Of a stretch of 41,583 nucleotides of DNA, positions 26,696-37,046 are shown one piece after another (position 1 is the first letter of the stretch; every line of letters starts with the position of its first letter). The stretch is from Lentisphaeria bacterium. GTDB lineage: Bacteria > Verrucomicrobiota > Lentisphaeria > Oligosphaerales > Oligosphaeraceae. The stretch is from contig JAEEXV010000317.1 in assembly GCA_016287975.1 (NCBI GenBank), forward strand, positions 1-41,583. Direction: 5' to 3'. Position numbers and translations under genes: made by a program. The notes under the pieces were generated by a model that ran no database searches, was not told the origin of the DNA, and saw only the letters and a list, made by a program, of their open reading frames with translations.

Positions 26696-26907
26696 ACGGC
26701 GGCTGGGCTTTGGTCGGCGAAGAGATCCTTTTTCGCTTCCCCATAAGGGGCGGCAACTGTTGCTCGTGACACTGGCACGCCGCATGGCGAAATGATGGTG
26801 GAACCGACCATCTTGGTGACCAGAGTTTTTTCACCCCCGTTGACAGATGATCCGGACTTCCCGCGTATTACCAATAGTGGAATTGCCGAAACGCAAAAGG
26901 AGATGAC

Positions 26908-29900
26908 ATGCAGGGAATCAAAGTCAGATGGAGCGACCAACTGGAAAGGCTGGCGGATGCATTTCGAAAAACCTGGGAGGAGGAGAGCCGTGCCGCGCAG
27001 GATCCCTTCGCGAAGGTCTGCGTCGTGGTGGAAGACTGGGCCACGCGGGAATGGCTGAAGCAGCATTTTCTGCTGGATGGGCAGGGCGGGCAGCTCTTGC
27101 TGAATCTGGAGTTTGTGTTGTTGCCAGTGCTGGTGAGCAACTGGGTCGCCGCGCAGGCACGCGGCATTTCGCCGCGCCAGCGTCACGCTTCCGAGCACCG
27201 CTATTCGCAGCCGATGCTGACCTGGCGCATCTACCGCATCCTCGAAAACGAGCCCGCCGACGGCGAACTGGCGCCCCTGCTGAAGTATGTCGGCACCGAT
27301 GCGGAGGCCATGGTGCGTCGGCGCTATGCGCTGGCGGCGCGGCTGGCGCAACTCTTTGACGACTACCTCAATTCGCGCTTCCGCCTGCTGCGTGGCTGGG
27401 AGCAGGGCACTACCACCCCCGCCGTTCCTGCCTGGCAGGCGGCGCTCTATCGCCGTCTCGTCGCGGAAGACTCCGACACCTATGCCAGGGAATACGACGA
27501 GGCGCTGCGTACAGGCGGGGATGGCAGGGCGTTCGAGAACGGCTTCCCGCGCTATCTCTCCATCCATCTCTTCGACGTCTCCTTCCTGCCAGAGGCGACG
27601 CTGTGCATCCTGCAGAAGATGTCGGAAACGACTCCCATGACCTTCTGGACGTTCAATCCAGAGGCGGATTGGCTGGGCGAGACCCCGTCGCGGAGCGAGG
27701 CGGCGAGGAGTCTGAAGTCGCAGTTGATGGTATTGTTGCGCCGTCAGCGCGAGGCGCTGGAGCAGGGCGGGGAGCCGACGGCAGAGCATTTGGAACCAGT
27801 CTACAATACCTCGGAGGAGCGGCTGCTGGGGGCGCTGGCCTCAGGCGCACGCGGCCTCATCGGTGCCCAGGCCGAATGGGCGGGCCCCGAAGATGTGCTC
27901 GCAGGGGAGGGCGGTCCCATGCTGCAGACGCTGCCCACGTTGCCGATCGAGGTGCACCGCTGCTACTCGCCGCGTCGCGAACTGGAGGCGCTGAAAGAGG
28001 CGCTCCTGGACTTCTTCGAGACGCATCCCGAGGCCTCCGCGCACGATGCGCTGGTGCTGTGCACGGACTGGGGGACCTACGCGCCGCTCGTGGAACTGGT
28101 CTTCGGCGGCGATCTCAACGCTCCCGACTACATCCCCGTCGTCCTGGCGGGTGGCATCCCTGGCGAAACCCCACTGACGCGTTCCTTCCGCGACCTCCTC
28201 AACTTCCGCCGCAACCGCTTTGAGGCGTCGTCGGTCTTTGCGCTGCTGAGCCTGCCTGCCATCCGCAATCGGGCGGGGCTTGACGAGGAGGGTGTCGAGA
28301 CACTGCGCAACTTGGCGCAAACTGCCTGCCTGCGCTGGGGGTATGACGACGACGATGTGAAGCGCATCTTGAAGACGGATCACCTGCCTGCCTCGCCCGC
28401 CCCCTATACATGGTGCCATTGGCTTGACCAGCTGGCGGTCGACTGGCTCTATGGACCGCGAGCCTCCGAGACGCAGTTGGTCGAGGTGCCAGAGGTGGGG
28501 GCGCTGCTCCCCCAGGGCCCCGTCGAGGGCCAGACCCGCGTCGCCTGGATTGCCGCCATCTGGGATTTCGTGCGGCGGCTGAAGGCATTCCGCGATCGCT
28601 TCGCCCAGGGGCGCAGGGATACCCCACAGGCCTGGATGCAGGCGCTGCTGGAGACGGTGGACGACTTCTACCTCGCCGACGATGACAATGTCGCGGAACT
28701 GGCGCAGGTGCGCCGCTGCATCGACTCCGTCGCGGCGAATATCGCGCGGGCTGGGCTGGAGGAACTCGACGGCGAAGCCTTCGTCGGCGCCGTCTTGGGC
28801 GCGCTGTCCAGCGCGATTCCGCGTTCCACCACGCCTGCGGACGCAGTGCTCTTCGCCCCGTTGAAGCACACTGCGGCGACCCCGCATCGCTTCGTCTGGA
28901 TCTGCGGGCTCAACGATGGCAAGTTCCCCGTCCTGGAATACCGTGCCTCCTACGATGAGATCGGGCGCCATCCGACCTTGCTTGACACTGGCTCGCGCGA
29001 GCGCGGCGCCTTCGCGCTGCTCAAGGCGATGCTGGGGGTGCGCGAGCGGCTGGCCTTCAGTTACATCGGCATGGACATCCGCACCAACCGCGAAGAGCCT
29101 CCCTCGATATTGCTGACGGCCTGCCTGGATTATCTGAAGGAGCGCCACTGGAATGAGGAGGAAAACACCTACACGCATCCGCTGCAGTCCTACAGCCCCC
29201 GCTATTTCCAGCCAGGCGAAAAACTCCCGCGCAGTCATTCGGCGGCTGACCGTGCCATCGCGGAGACGATCTTTCGGCGGACCCCGCAAGCTGATGCCGA
29301 CGGCAGCATGGTGGCATTCCAGCTGCAGGAGGAGGGGGTGACTTGCATCTCCTTGGACGAGTTGACGGAATTCTACACCCGCCCGAATCGGTTCCTCATG
29401 CGGAATCGCTTGTTCTTCCGTGACGAGTGGTTCCAGACGACGCCTGAGGAGGAGGCGTTGGAGGCGGCGCTTGACACGCCTGAGACGCGTCAGATGCTGG
29501 AGGAAGAACCAGGCGGCGAGACGCAGGCGGCCCGCTATGCCGTAGAGCGTGGCCTGGCGCCAGACATCCCGCGTGCGCTGACGGCAATCCAGAATCTGCC
29601 GACGCAGACCCATCGGGATCAGACCGACCAGTTGGTATTCTGCAAGGACGAGAGTCGTTACAGCGTGGACGGCCCGTCGTTGGCGGAACTCTACCAGCGT
29701 TTCCTGGAAGAGGCGTCCGTGCAGCCTGGCAAGTGCCGTATGGAGGTCGATGGCAAGGCAGTCGAGTTGGTGTGGGAAAGTCGGCGTCTGGAGCTGGAGA
29801 ATCGGACTGGCCCGCTTATTCATACCTTCTGCCATGTGGATGCGATATATGATTCTTCGAGGATGCGGGCGTGGTTGCTGCATCTGGCGGAACAGACGCT

Positions 29901-30144
29901 TGGTTCCTGCGCAACGGTGCTGCACAGTCCAGATGCCATCGCGCACTTCTTCCCCCCCATGCCTATGGAGGAAGCGCGTGGTCTGCTGACGGGGCTGGTA
30001 CAGGCAGCGTTTGCGCCCTTGCCAGCGGACTATCCCGACCGCAACGCGGCCATCACCGCAGAAAGCCCTTACCAGTGGACGGAAGTGTCGCCTATCCTGG
30101 CGCAGCATAGTATGAAGGCCAATCAAAAAGGGAAGAAGAAGTAA
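26908..30144 (+). CDS. recC: RecC-like subunit of exodeoxyribonuclease V
   Basis: The 1078-aa protein is close to the E. coli RecC length (1122 aa). RecC is a catalytically dead helicase/nuclease that splits the duplex and reads Chi in the RecBCD machine. Landmarks are SNWVAAQ, SQPMLTWRIYRIL, HLFDVSFLPEATLCIL, FWTFNPEADWL, a CYSPRRELEALKEALLD segment, VWICGLNDGKFP and ISLDELTEFYTRPNRFLMRNRL. No Walker motif is seen, as expected. It heads a recC-recB-recD operon with 2 nt to recB. AAGGAG lies 5 nt before the ATG. No CCGG site was found in 3.2 kb. Presence of all three genes means full double-strand-break processing and degradation of linear foreign DNA. Confidence 0.92.
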   Translation: MQGIKVRWSDQLERLADAFRKTWEEESRAAQDPFAKVCVVVEDWATREWLKQHFLLDGQGGQLLLNLEFVLLPVLVSNWVAAQARGISPRQRHASEHRYSQPMLTWRIYRILENEPADGELAPLLKYVGTDAEAMVRRRYALAARLAQLFDDYLNSRFRLLRGWEQGTTTPAVPAWQAALYRRLVAEDSDTYAREYDEALRTGGDGRAFENGFPRYLSIHLFDVSFLPEATLCILQKMSETTPMTFWTFNPEADWLGETPSRSEAARSLKSQLMVLLRRQREALEQGGEPTAEHLEPVYNTSEERLLGALASGARGLIGAQAEWAGPEDVLAGEGGPMLQTLPTLPIEVHRCYSPRRELEALKEALLDFFETHPEASAHDALVLCTDWGTYAPLVELVFGGDLNAPDYIPVVLAGGIPGETPLTRSFRDLLNFRRNRFEASSVFALLSLPAIRNRAGLDEEGVETLRNLAQTACLRWGYDDDDVKRILKTDHLPASPAPYTWCHWLDQLAVDWLYGPRASETQLVEVPEVGALLPQGPVEGQTRVAWIAAIWDFVRRLKAFRDRFAQGRRDTPQAWMQALLETVDDFYLADDDNVAELAQVRRCIDSVAANIARAGLEELDGEAFVGAVLGALSSAIPRSTTPADAVLFAPLKHTAATPHRFVWICGLNDGKFPVLEYRASYDEIGRHPTLLDTGSRERGAFALLKAMLGVRERLAFSYIGMDIRTNREEPPSILLTACLDYLKERHWNEEENTYTHPLQSYSPRYFQPGEKLPRSHSAADRAIAETIFRRTPQADADGSMVAFQLQEEGVTCISLDELTEFYTRPNRFLMRNRLFFRDEWFQTTPEEEALEAALDTPETRQMLEEEPGGETQAARYAVERGLAPDIPRALTAIQNLPTQTHRDQTDQLVFCKDESRYSVDGPSLAELYQRFLEEASVQPGKCRMEVDGKAVELVWESRRLELENRTGPLIHTFCHVDAIYDSSRMRAWLLHLAEQTLGSCATVLHSPDAIAHFFPPMPMEEARGLLTGLVQAAFAPLPADYPDRNAAITAESPYQWTEVSPILAQHSMKANQKGKKK

Positions 30145-30146
30145 TC

Positions 30147-33100
30147 ATGACGCAGCAGATTTTCAACAAGGAAATAGCGAAGCAGGGGTTCAATCTGGAT
30201 GGGATGCATTTGGTCGCCGCCTCGGCGGGAACTGGCAAGACCTATAATGTCCAGAACATCTACGCGCGGCTGGTGCAGGAAAAAGGCCTTGCCGTCTCCA
30301 ACATCCTGGTGATGTCCTTCACCGAGGAGGCGACGCGCGAATTGCGCGACCGCATCCAGAAGGTGCTCAGGCTGCTCCACCTGTATTGGGACCAGGGCGT
30401 CGAGGCCGTTGATGAGAAGGAGCGTGCCCGCGTTGAAATGCTCGCCCAATGCGCCAGGAGCAATGTCGGCGGGACCCTCGCGCAAAAGCGTGTCGAACTG
30501 GCCCTGCTGGAGTTCGACCAGGCCGCCATCTCCACGATCCACGGCTTCTGCAACCGCATCCTTTCCCGCTATGCCTTCGAGGCGGGGCGCGAGTTCCAGC
30601 CCGAACTCGCCACCGAGGGCGCGGGCGGGGCGCTTGCGCAACTCGCGCGGGACTGGTGGCGTACCCAGTATGACCAGGCGCCAGAGGAGTTCCGAAGCCA
30701 GTTGACTCTGGGCACGCTGGTGGGATATGTGCAAACCCTGGGAAGCAAGGCGGACGGACGGCTGGAGCCCCAGCCCGATTGCTCCACCCCCAACGGCTAC
30801 CTGCTGGCGGCCGCGCAAAAAATCGTCGAGCAATACGAGGCGAAGCGCGCGACGCGGGAGACGCAGACCTTCGACGATCTCCTGCGCGGCGTCCGCGACG
30901 CGCTGCGCGACCCCAAAAACGGCCCATCCCTCGCCTGTCGTCTGCGGCAGGAATTCCAGGCCGCGCTGATCGACGAGTTCCAGGATACCGACCCTGTGCA
31001 ATACGAAATCATCCGACGCATTTTCATCGAGGGGAACCTCCCCGTCTTCCTGGTCGGCGACCCCAAGCAGGCCATCTACTCCTTCCGCGGCGGCGACATC
31101 TTCACCTATCGCCAGGCCGTCCTGGACAAGAAACTGGAAGGGCACAAGTTCTACCTTGATCAAAATTTCCGTTCCACGCCCCGCCTCATGGCCGCCGTCA
31201 ACGCAATTTTCCACGACCATGAGGGCACCAGCATTTTCGGTGATTCCACGATTGACTATCCAGTCGACATCACGCCCTCTCCCATTCCCGCACTAGAGGT
31301 TAATGGCGCGCCCGATCCCAAGCCGTTCCGTGTCATACGGGTCGATGGGGCGAAAGAACTGCTTTCGCAGGTGGTGGTCGCCGAGGTCGTGAAACTCCTG
31401 AACGACTACCGCGGCGTGCTCAAGCCCAAGGACGTTGCCATTTTAGTGAACAAGCACGCAGATGCGGCCACGTTGTGCGGCCAGCTGAAAGACCAGGGCG
31501 TTCCGTGCGTGACACAGAAGTCCGGCAATGTCTTTACCACTGATGGAAAGCCTTCCCGTATGGCGCGGGACTTCCAACTGGTGCTGCAGGCGATGGCGGG
31601 GCAGGGGGGGGTGAAAGCCGTCCGCAATGCGCTGCTCACGCCGTTTGTGGGGCTCTCCCCAGTCGAACTCCAGAACCTGTCGCAGGAGGGCTTCTCACAG
31701 TGGGTCGAGCGTTTCCAGGAGTGCAATGACCTCTGGTGGAAGCGCGGTTTCGCCGCCGCCATACGGCATCTGGAAGAAGCCGGGCGCCGTGATGGCATTG
31801 GCCTGCGGGAGCGCCTTGCGCGGCTGGCGGATGGCGAACGCCGCCTGGCGGACTATGGGCAGATGCTTGAACTCGCCTTCACCGTCATCCAGGAACGTGG
31901 CACCGCGCCGGACATCCTCCTGGACTGGCTGACGGAACGGCTGAGACAGGGCCCCAACGAGAGCGAAACCGAGGAGTATGCGCGCGGCTTGGAGAGCGAG
32001 GCTGACGCGGTGAAAATCATGACGCTCCACGTCTCGAAGGGGCTGCAGTTCCCTGTGGTGTTCATTGCCGACTGCAATGTGGACGCCTGGAAACAGACTG
32101 GTCTTGCCACCTTCCATGACGAGGAGGACGGGGCGCTGTTCTTGGCGGAAACGGAGGAAGCACGACAGCGTGCGACGGAGGAGGAACGGCAGGAAAAGCG
32201 TCGCCAACTCTACGTGGCGATGACCCGCGCCGAACGCCGAACCGTCGCCTTCTATCAAGTCTCGTCGCGCACGTCGCTTCATGAGCCGCTATCGGGTCTG
32301 TTGGAGAATGCGCGTCGCAATCACGCGGGCGATGCGGATGCGGATGGGGCGATCCAGTGGACGCAAGTCTCGGAGGCCCCTGCGGAAATGCCAGTGTATC
32401 AGCCAGAGGCGAACGACACGGCACTGGAAGCGGCGGCGCCCATTGGGCACCGCTTCGATCTGCGTCCCTCCAAGGGCAGTTACTCGTCGTTGAATCCCGC
32501 TCGCGACCATGACGCCAATGACGAGGGGCTGGACTTTGACAAATCCGACGGCGGTGCGGAGATGTCGGAAGGGCAGGGCGGCGACGGCATTTTCCAGATA
32601 CCAGGCGGCATGCGCATCGGCAACTGCTGGCATTCGCTGCTGGAGCAAATCCCGTTTGATGCCGATGCGCAGGAGCTCGAGACCGCCGCGCGTGGCGCGC
32701 TGCAGGCCTACGGCTTCTCGCCCGAGGCCGCGCCTGCCGAGGGCGCGGAGAGTTATCTGGCGCTGACCGTACGGATGCTCCAGCGCACCCTTGCGTGGCC
32801 CCTGGAGGCCCCCGACGGCACGCGGTTCACGCTGCGCGACGTGCCGTGGGCAGACCGCCTCAGCGAGCAGGAGTTCTCCTTTTCCTCGCGTCTGGCGGTG
32901 CCAGACACGAAGGAACTGCGCGGCATCCTGCTGCGGCACTGGGGGGAGGAAGAGGCGCGCCAGCCATTCTTGAAGAGCCTCGACAATTGGGAACGCGAAC
33001 TCCCGCGGGGCTTCTTCACGGGCGCCATCGACCTCCTGTTCCGCCATGGCGGATACTACTATGTGCTGGACTGGAAGTCGAATGTCCTTGGCGGGCGGCT

Positions 33101-33368
33101 GCATGCTTTCGGGCGGGCTGGGATCCAGGCGGAGATGGCGAAGCATGCGTACTTCCTGCAGTATCTGCTCTACTCCGCCGTCCTGCATCGTCATTTGCGG
33201 AAATCTCTTGGCGAGCGATACTCCTGGGAGCGGAACTTCGGCGGAATCCGCTACTGCTTCCTGCGTGGCATGGCGGCGGGCGGGGAGGCCCCCGTCTTCA
33301 TGGACCGACCGTCGGAGGCGCTTCTGGATGATTTGTGCATGGCATTGGGAATGGAGGCGAAGGCATGA
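30147..33368 (+). CDS. recB: RecB helicase-nuclease subunit of exodeoxyribonuclease V
   Basis: The 1073-aa protein is a UvrD-family helicase with a C-terminal nuclease. Helicase motifs in order: AASAGTGKT (Lys31), FTEEATRELRDRI, LIDEFQDTDPVQY, VGDPKQAIYSFRGGD, LDQNFRST, TLHVSKGLQFPVVF and YVAMTRAERR. The nuclease has GNCWHSLLE, then GAIDLLFRH and LDWKSN (Asp975, Lys977). It unwinds 3'-5' and supplies the single nuclease site of RecBCD. It follows recC by 2 nt and overlaps recD (ATGATGG). Three CCGG sites fall within 31522-31911 and none were seen elsewhere, a possible small recombined patch. At 1073 aa it is slightly shorter than E. coli RecB (1180). Confidence 0.94.
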   Translation: MTQQIFNKEIAKQGFNLDGMHLVAASAGTGKTYNVQNIYARLVQEKGLAVSNILVMSFTEEATRELRDRIQKVLRLLHLYWDQGVEAVDEKERARVEMLAQCARSNVGGTLAQKRVELALLEFDQAAISTIHGFCNRILSRYAFEAGREFQPELATEGAGGALAQLARDWWRTQYDQAPEEFRSQLTLGTLVGYVQTLGSKADGRLEPQPDCSTPNGYLLAAAQKIVEQYEAKRATRETQTFDDLLRGVRDALRDPKNGPSLACRLRQEFQAALIDEFQDTDPVQYEIIRRIFIEGNLPVFLVGDPKQAIYSFRGGDIFTYRQAVLDKKLEGHKFYLDQNFRSTPRLMAAVNAIFHDHEGTSIFGDSTIDYPVDITPSPIPALEVNGAPDPKPFRVIRVDGAKELLSQVVVAEVVKLLNDYRGVLKPKDVAILVNKHADAATLCGQLKDQGVPCVTQKSGNVFTTDGKPSRMARDFQLVLQAMAGQGGVKAVRNALLTPFVGLSPVELQNLSQEGFSQWVERFQECNDLWWKRGFAAAIRHLEEAGRRDGIGLRERLARLADGERRLADYGQMLELAFTVIQERGTAPDILLDWLTERLRQGPNESETEEYARGLESEADAVKIMTLHVSKGLQFPVVFIADCNVDAWKQTGLATFHDEEDGALFLAETEEARQRATEEERQEKRRQLYVAMTRAERRTVAFYQVSSRTSLHEPLSGLLENARRNHAGDADADGAIQWTQVSEAPAEMPVYQPEANDTALEAAAPIGHRFDLRPSKGSYSSLNPARDHDANDEGLDFDKSDGGAEMSEGQGGDGIFQIPGGMRIGNCWHSLLEQIPFDADAQELETAARGALQAYGFSPEAAPAEGAESYLALTVRMLQRTLAWPLEAPDGTRFTLRDVPWADRLSEQEFSFSSRLAVPDTKELRGILLRHWGEEEARQPFLKSLDNWERELPRGFFTGAIDLLFRHGGYYYVLDWKSNVLGGRLHAFGRAGIQAEMAKHAYFLQYLLYSAVLHRHLRKSLGERYSWERNFGGIRYCFLRGMAAGGEAPVFMDRPSEALLDDLCMALGMEAKA

Positions 33369-34960
33369 TGGACAATTCTGATCAACGGGGGGAAATGACG
33401 GCGTGCCTGGTGGCGCGCATGACGGGCGGAGACGCGGTGGTCGCGGAGCTCTGCCGCAGGCTGGTCGAGGAGGAGTTCAACCGAGGCAGCGTCTGCATCC
33501 AGGTGACGCCAGAGGAGCGGGCGCGCCTGACGGCTTCGCCCGCCGTGGCGTCGGGTCTCTTCGTGCTGGCGGGCAACCGCCTCTATACTCGGCGGAACCA
33601 CCGCTATGAGCAGGCGGTGCGGACCTGGATGGACGAGCGCGCGGCCTTGCCGCCCGAGGAGGCGCCGACAGTCCCTGAGACGGGCGTCTACGCGACGCTG
33701 AACACCGAGCAGCGGGAGGCGGTGCGGCAGATGTGCAGCCGTTCGTTCTCCATCCTGACTGGCGGCCCTGGCACTGGCAAGACCTATACCATCGCCCGTG
33801 CCGTCAGCCTGGCCCGACAGGGAAAACCCGATCTGCGGCTCGGGCTGGCCGCCCCCACGGGAAAGGCCGCCGCGCGTGTCCGCGAGGCGATGCGCCAGGA
33901 GGCCGCGGCCATGGGCATCGCCGCCGAGGAACTGCACGCCACCACCATCCACTCCCTCCTCGGCGCTTCCCATGACGGCGTCAACTTCCATCATCACCAC
34001 GACAACCCCCTCGCCCTGGACTGGCTCGTCGTGGACGAGGCCAGCATGATCGACTTGCCGTTGATGGCGAAACTCCTGGACGCCGTCCCATCGCATTGCC
34101 GCCTGACTCTCGTCGGCGACGCCGACCAGCTCGCCTCCGTGGAGGCAGGGCACGTCTTCGGCGACCTCAGTCGGATTCCAGGCGTGCCGCTGACCCGTCT
34201 GGTGGACAGCAGGCGCTTCCCGCAGGGCGGCGCCATCCAGCGCCTTGCCGCCGCCGTCAATGACGGATCGGCCGAACACGCGCTGGCGATCCTCCGCGAA
34301 AACGCCCCTGAAATCCACTACACTGCGCTCGGACAGGAGAAATCCCCAGGGCGCTGGCCAGGCTTCCGCACTCTCATCGAGACGCATTTCCGCGGTTTCG
34401 CCTTGGCCGAAACCCATCAGGAGGCCTTGAAAGTCCTGGACAACTGCCGCATCCTCTGTGCCTTCCGCAGCGGTCCCTATGGTGTCAACGCCCTCAATGC
34501 ATACGTCCAGTCCATCGCGGCGCATTTGGGGGAAGGCAAGGGCTGTCCCGTCCCCTGGATGATTACGCGGAATGACCGCGGCCTGGGTGTCAGCAACGGC
34601 GATGTCGGCGTCGTAATGCCGCAGGATCCCGAGCGGCTGTGGCTGCCGTCGGATACGCCTGGCGCCGAGCCATGGGCCGTGCCGCTGGCGCTGCTGCCAG
34701 ATCGGGAACTGGCTTTCGCGACCACGGTGCACAAATCCCAGGGCTCGGAATTCTGCACTGTCGTCATCGTCCTCCCTCCAAATCCGCCAGAAGGCGACGG
34801 CGCCACGCTCCTCACCCGCGAAATCCTCTACACCGCCATTACCCGTACTCGTCGGGACGTTTTCCTCTTCGCAGGTGACGCCACCATTGCATCCTGTGCC
34901 AGCCGCGGCATTGAGCGCTGCACTGGTCTTGCAGACCGCCAGGGCGCTTGCCTGGCTTGA
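33365..34960 (+). CDS. recD: RecD helicase subunit of exodeoxyribonuclease V
   Basis: The 531-aa SF1B helicase moves 5'-3' on DNA as the fast motor of RecBCD. Motifs are TGGPGTGKTYT (Lys139), LAAPTGKAAARVREA, VVDEASMID, VGDADQLASVEAG, TVHKSQGSEF and YTAITRTRRDVFLFAG. E. coli RecD is 608 aa; the difference is mainly a shorter N-terminal region. The start overlaps the recB stop by 4 nt, so the three subunits are translationally coupled. A stem-loop lies about 46 nt after the stop. Confidence 0.93.
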   Translation: MMDNSDQRGEMTACLVARMTGGDAVVAELCRRLVEEEFNRGSVCIQVTPEERARLTASPAVASGLFVLAGNRLYTRRNHRYEQAVRTWMDERAALPPEEAPTVPETGVYATLNTEQREAVRQMCSRSFSILTGGPGTGKTYTIARAVSLARQGKPDLRLGLAAPTGKAAARVREAMRQEAAAMGIAAEELHATTIHSLLGASHDGVNFHHHHDNPLALDWLVVDEASMIDLPLMAKLLDAVPSHCRLTLVGDADQLASVEAGHVFGDLSRIPGVPLTRLVDSRRFPQGGAIQRLAAAVNDGSAEHALAILRENAPEIHYTALGQEKSPGRWPGFRTLIETHFRGFALAETHQEALKVLDNCRILCAFRSGPYGVNALNAYVQSIAAHLGEGKGCPVPWMITRNDRGLGVSNGDVGVVMPQDPERLWLPSDTPGAEPWAVPLALLPDRELAFATTVHKSQGSEFCTVVIVLPPNPPEGDGATLLTREILYTAITRTRRDVFLFAGDATIASCASRGIERCTGLADRQGACLA

Positions 34961-35006
34961 GCCGCAAGGGCGGCGCTCCTCTGGCTTGTGGAGGCCATTG
35001 GCCTTG

Positions 35007-35025
35007 TCGGGGACGGTGTCCCCGA
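35007..35025 (+). terminator. Stem-loop after the recCBD operon
   Basis: TCGGGGAC and GTCCCCGA form a perfect 8-bp stem with a GGT loop, about 46 nt after the recD stop. A TTTTT run occurs only 14 nt further on, so this is a possible rather than classical terminator. The rest of the 177-bp spacer carries the SD of the next gene and no other clear signal. Confidence 0.5.
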
Positions 35026-35137
35026 TGAGGCCGTGGTCATTTTTCCTTCCGAGACGCCAATATACGGGGAAGAGGTGCTATCTTATGGAACCGCTTGGTT
35101 TCCCCGCAGCGGGTGCCGTCGAGAAGGAGGCGCAGGA

Positions 35138-37042
35138 ATGCACTACCCGAAATACGCGTTTTTCTATGATTTCCATACGAGTCCCGTGCTGCGTGGCATC
35201 GGGCGGAATTTCCATGCGGACGAGTTCGCGGAACGGCTGAAGCGCTGCGGCGTGGACTTCGTGAGTTTCCCCGCGCGCTGCAACATGGGGATGGCCTACT
35301 ACGACACGAAGATCGGCATTCGGCACTACGGGCTGGATTTCGACCTCTTCGGCGAACTGTGCAGGGCGTGCACGGAGCGCGGCATCGCGGTCAACGCCTA
35401 TTTCAATGGAGGCATCTCGCAGGAGGAGACGCGGCTGCATCCAGATTGGCGGGTCCGCCTGGCGACGACGCCGCCGATCGGCGCGGTGACGCCGTTTCTG
35501 CGCACGGCCTGCTGCAACACGCCGTACGGCGCCCATCTCAAGGCGATGATGCGGGAGGTCGCCGAGCGCTATCCCGTCGCGGGGTTCTTCGTGGACTGCA
35601 TGGCGACAAACGGCTGCACCTGCGAGAGCTGCCTGGCGAAGATGGCGGCGGAGGGGATTGACACGACGGACGCGGCGGCGGTGCGCGCCTTCGCGCGCCG
35701 CAGCATCCTGGCGTTCGCGGGGGAATTGTCGGCGGCGGTGCGCTCGGTCAACCCGGAATTCCTGCTCTACTTCAACGGCATCGGCTACGAGGAGCAGTCG
35801 GAGATTTCCTCCTACCTGGACTTCGAGTGCATCCCCACGAAGGACGGCACTGGCTATGAATACCTGCCCATCATCAGCCGATACATGCGGACGCTGGGCG
35901 ACCGCCCGCGCCTCAACATGACGGGGCGCTTCTATCTGTGGGGGGACTTCGGCGGGCTGCGCCCGGAGGCCGCCATTCGGCAGGAACTGCTGACGGGGCT
36001 GGCGCAGGGGATGCGCCCCAACATCGGGGACCATCTCGCGCCCGACGGACGTCTCTGCGAGGCCGCGCAACGGCAGGCGGAGCGCATCTTCGCGTTTCTG
36101 CAGGAGCGCGAGGAGTTCTTCACGGGGGCGGTCCCTCAGGCGGAGGTCGCCATCCTCTATCCGAGGCCGCAGGCGCAGATCTGGCAGGCGCCAGAGGTGC
36201 GCGGGGCGCTGCGGATGCTGGAGGAACTCCACGCGCAGTTCGACATCGTGACCGACGCAGGCGACTGGGAGCGCTATCGGCTGCTGGTGCTGCCTGACAC
36301 GGTGACGCTGACGCCCGCCCAGACGCAGCGCCTGCAGGCGTATCTGCGGAACGGCGGAAAGGTCATCGGCAGCGGGGAATCTGGGATCATCGAGGGGCAG
36401 GGGGCCTTCCTGCCTGAATGGGGCTGCGAATCCCTGGGCGCGTGCGACTTCACCCCCGCGTTCTTCCCAGGCGACGGGATGGCGTGCGCCATCTACGCCG
36501 ACGGGCTGCGTCTTCAGGCGACGACTGCGGAAGCGGCGCTGCCGCTGATCCGCCCGCTCGTCAACCACTGCTGGGACGGCATCTATCCGCAATACTACAA
36601 TCCGCCAGGCGACCCGACGGAGGCGCCGTTTCTGGTGCGGACCGCACAAATCTCCCACTTCAGCCACCGAATCTTCCAGGGCTATCGGAAATATGCGCCG
36701 CAGAGCCTGCGGAAGGCATTCGCGTCAGAACTCAAGCGCCTGCTGCCCGAGCCGATGCTCGTGGCGGACGCGCTCCCGCAATATGTGCGCACGGCGGTAA
36801 ACGCGCAGGGCGCGCGAACCATCGTCCATCTCCTCGCGCACATTCCCGAACGGCGAGGCGAGGATTGCGACATCATCGAGGACGACCTGCTGGTGCCGGA
36901 GACGGAGGTGCGCCTGCGCACCGCCGCGACCCGCGCGGTCCTGGCGCCAGATCGGCGTCCGTTGCCGACGCGACGGGAGGGGAAGTATCTTGTCGTGCGC
37001 GTCCCGCAGTTCGCAGGCAGCGCCATCTTCGCGGCGGAGTAA
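35138..37042 (+). CDS. Glycoside-hydrolase-like protein (GHL6 / beta-galactosidase trimerisation type)
   Basis: The 634-aa protein begins with a predicted TIM-barrel-like region (residues 1-330): FFYDFHTSPVLRG, the HPDWRV segment typical of hypothetical glycosyl hydrolase 6 proteins, AGFFVDCMATNGCTCESC with an acidic strand end, and LYFNGIGYEEQ. From about 365 a Rossmann-like part (VAILYPRP, LLVLPDTVTLT, GGKVIGSGESG) resembles the beta-galactosidase trimerisation domain, followed by a small beta domain (TIVHLLAHIP). No signal peptide is seen. Candidate catalytic acids cannot be fixed from sequence. AAGGAGG lies 7 nt before the ATG. With the sialate esterase it points to breakdown of host or dietary glycans; alpha-fucosidase-like activity is an alternative. 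Confidence 0.78.
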   Translation: MHYPKYAFFYDFHTSPVLRGIGRNFHADEFAERLKRCGVDFVSFPARCNMGMAYYDTKIGIRHYGLDFDLFGELCRACTERGIAVNAYFNGGISQEETRLHPDWRVRLATTPPIGAVTPFLRTACCNTPYGAHLKAMMREVAERYPVAGFFVDCMATNGCTCESCLAKMAAEGIDTTDAAAVRAFARRSILAFAGELSAAVRSVNPEFLLYFNGIGYEEQSEISSYLDFECIPTKDGTGYEYLPIISRYMRTLGDRPRLNMTGRFYLWGDFGGLRPEAAIRQELLTGLAQGMRPNIGDHLAPDGRLCEAAQRQAERIFAFLQEREEFFTGAVPQAEVAILYPRPQAQIWQAPEVRGALRMLEELHAQFDIVTDAGDWERYRLLVLPDTVTLTPAQTQRLQAYLRNGGKVIGSGESGIIEGQGAFLPEWGCESLGACDFTPAFFPGDGMACAIYADGLRLQATTAEAALPLIRPLVNHCWDGIYPQYYNPPGDPTEAPFLVRTAQISHFSHRIFQGYRKYAPQSLRKAFASELKRLLPEPMLVADALPQYVRTAVNAQGARTIVHLLAHIPERRGEDCDIIEDDLLVPETEVRLRTAATRAVLAPDRRPLPTRREGKYLVVRVPQFAGSAIFAAE

Positions 37043-37046
37043 ACGC

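Noticed and set aside
27841..30126. 761-codon minus-strand open frame
   Set aside because: Antisense to recC; Arg/Gln-rich peptide without recognisable domains.
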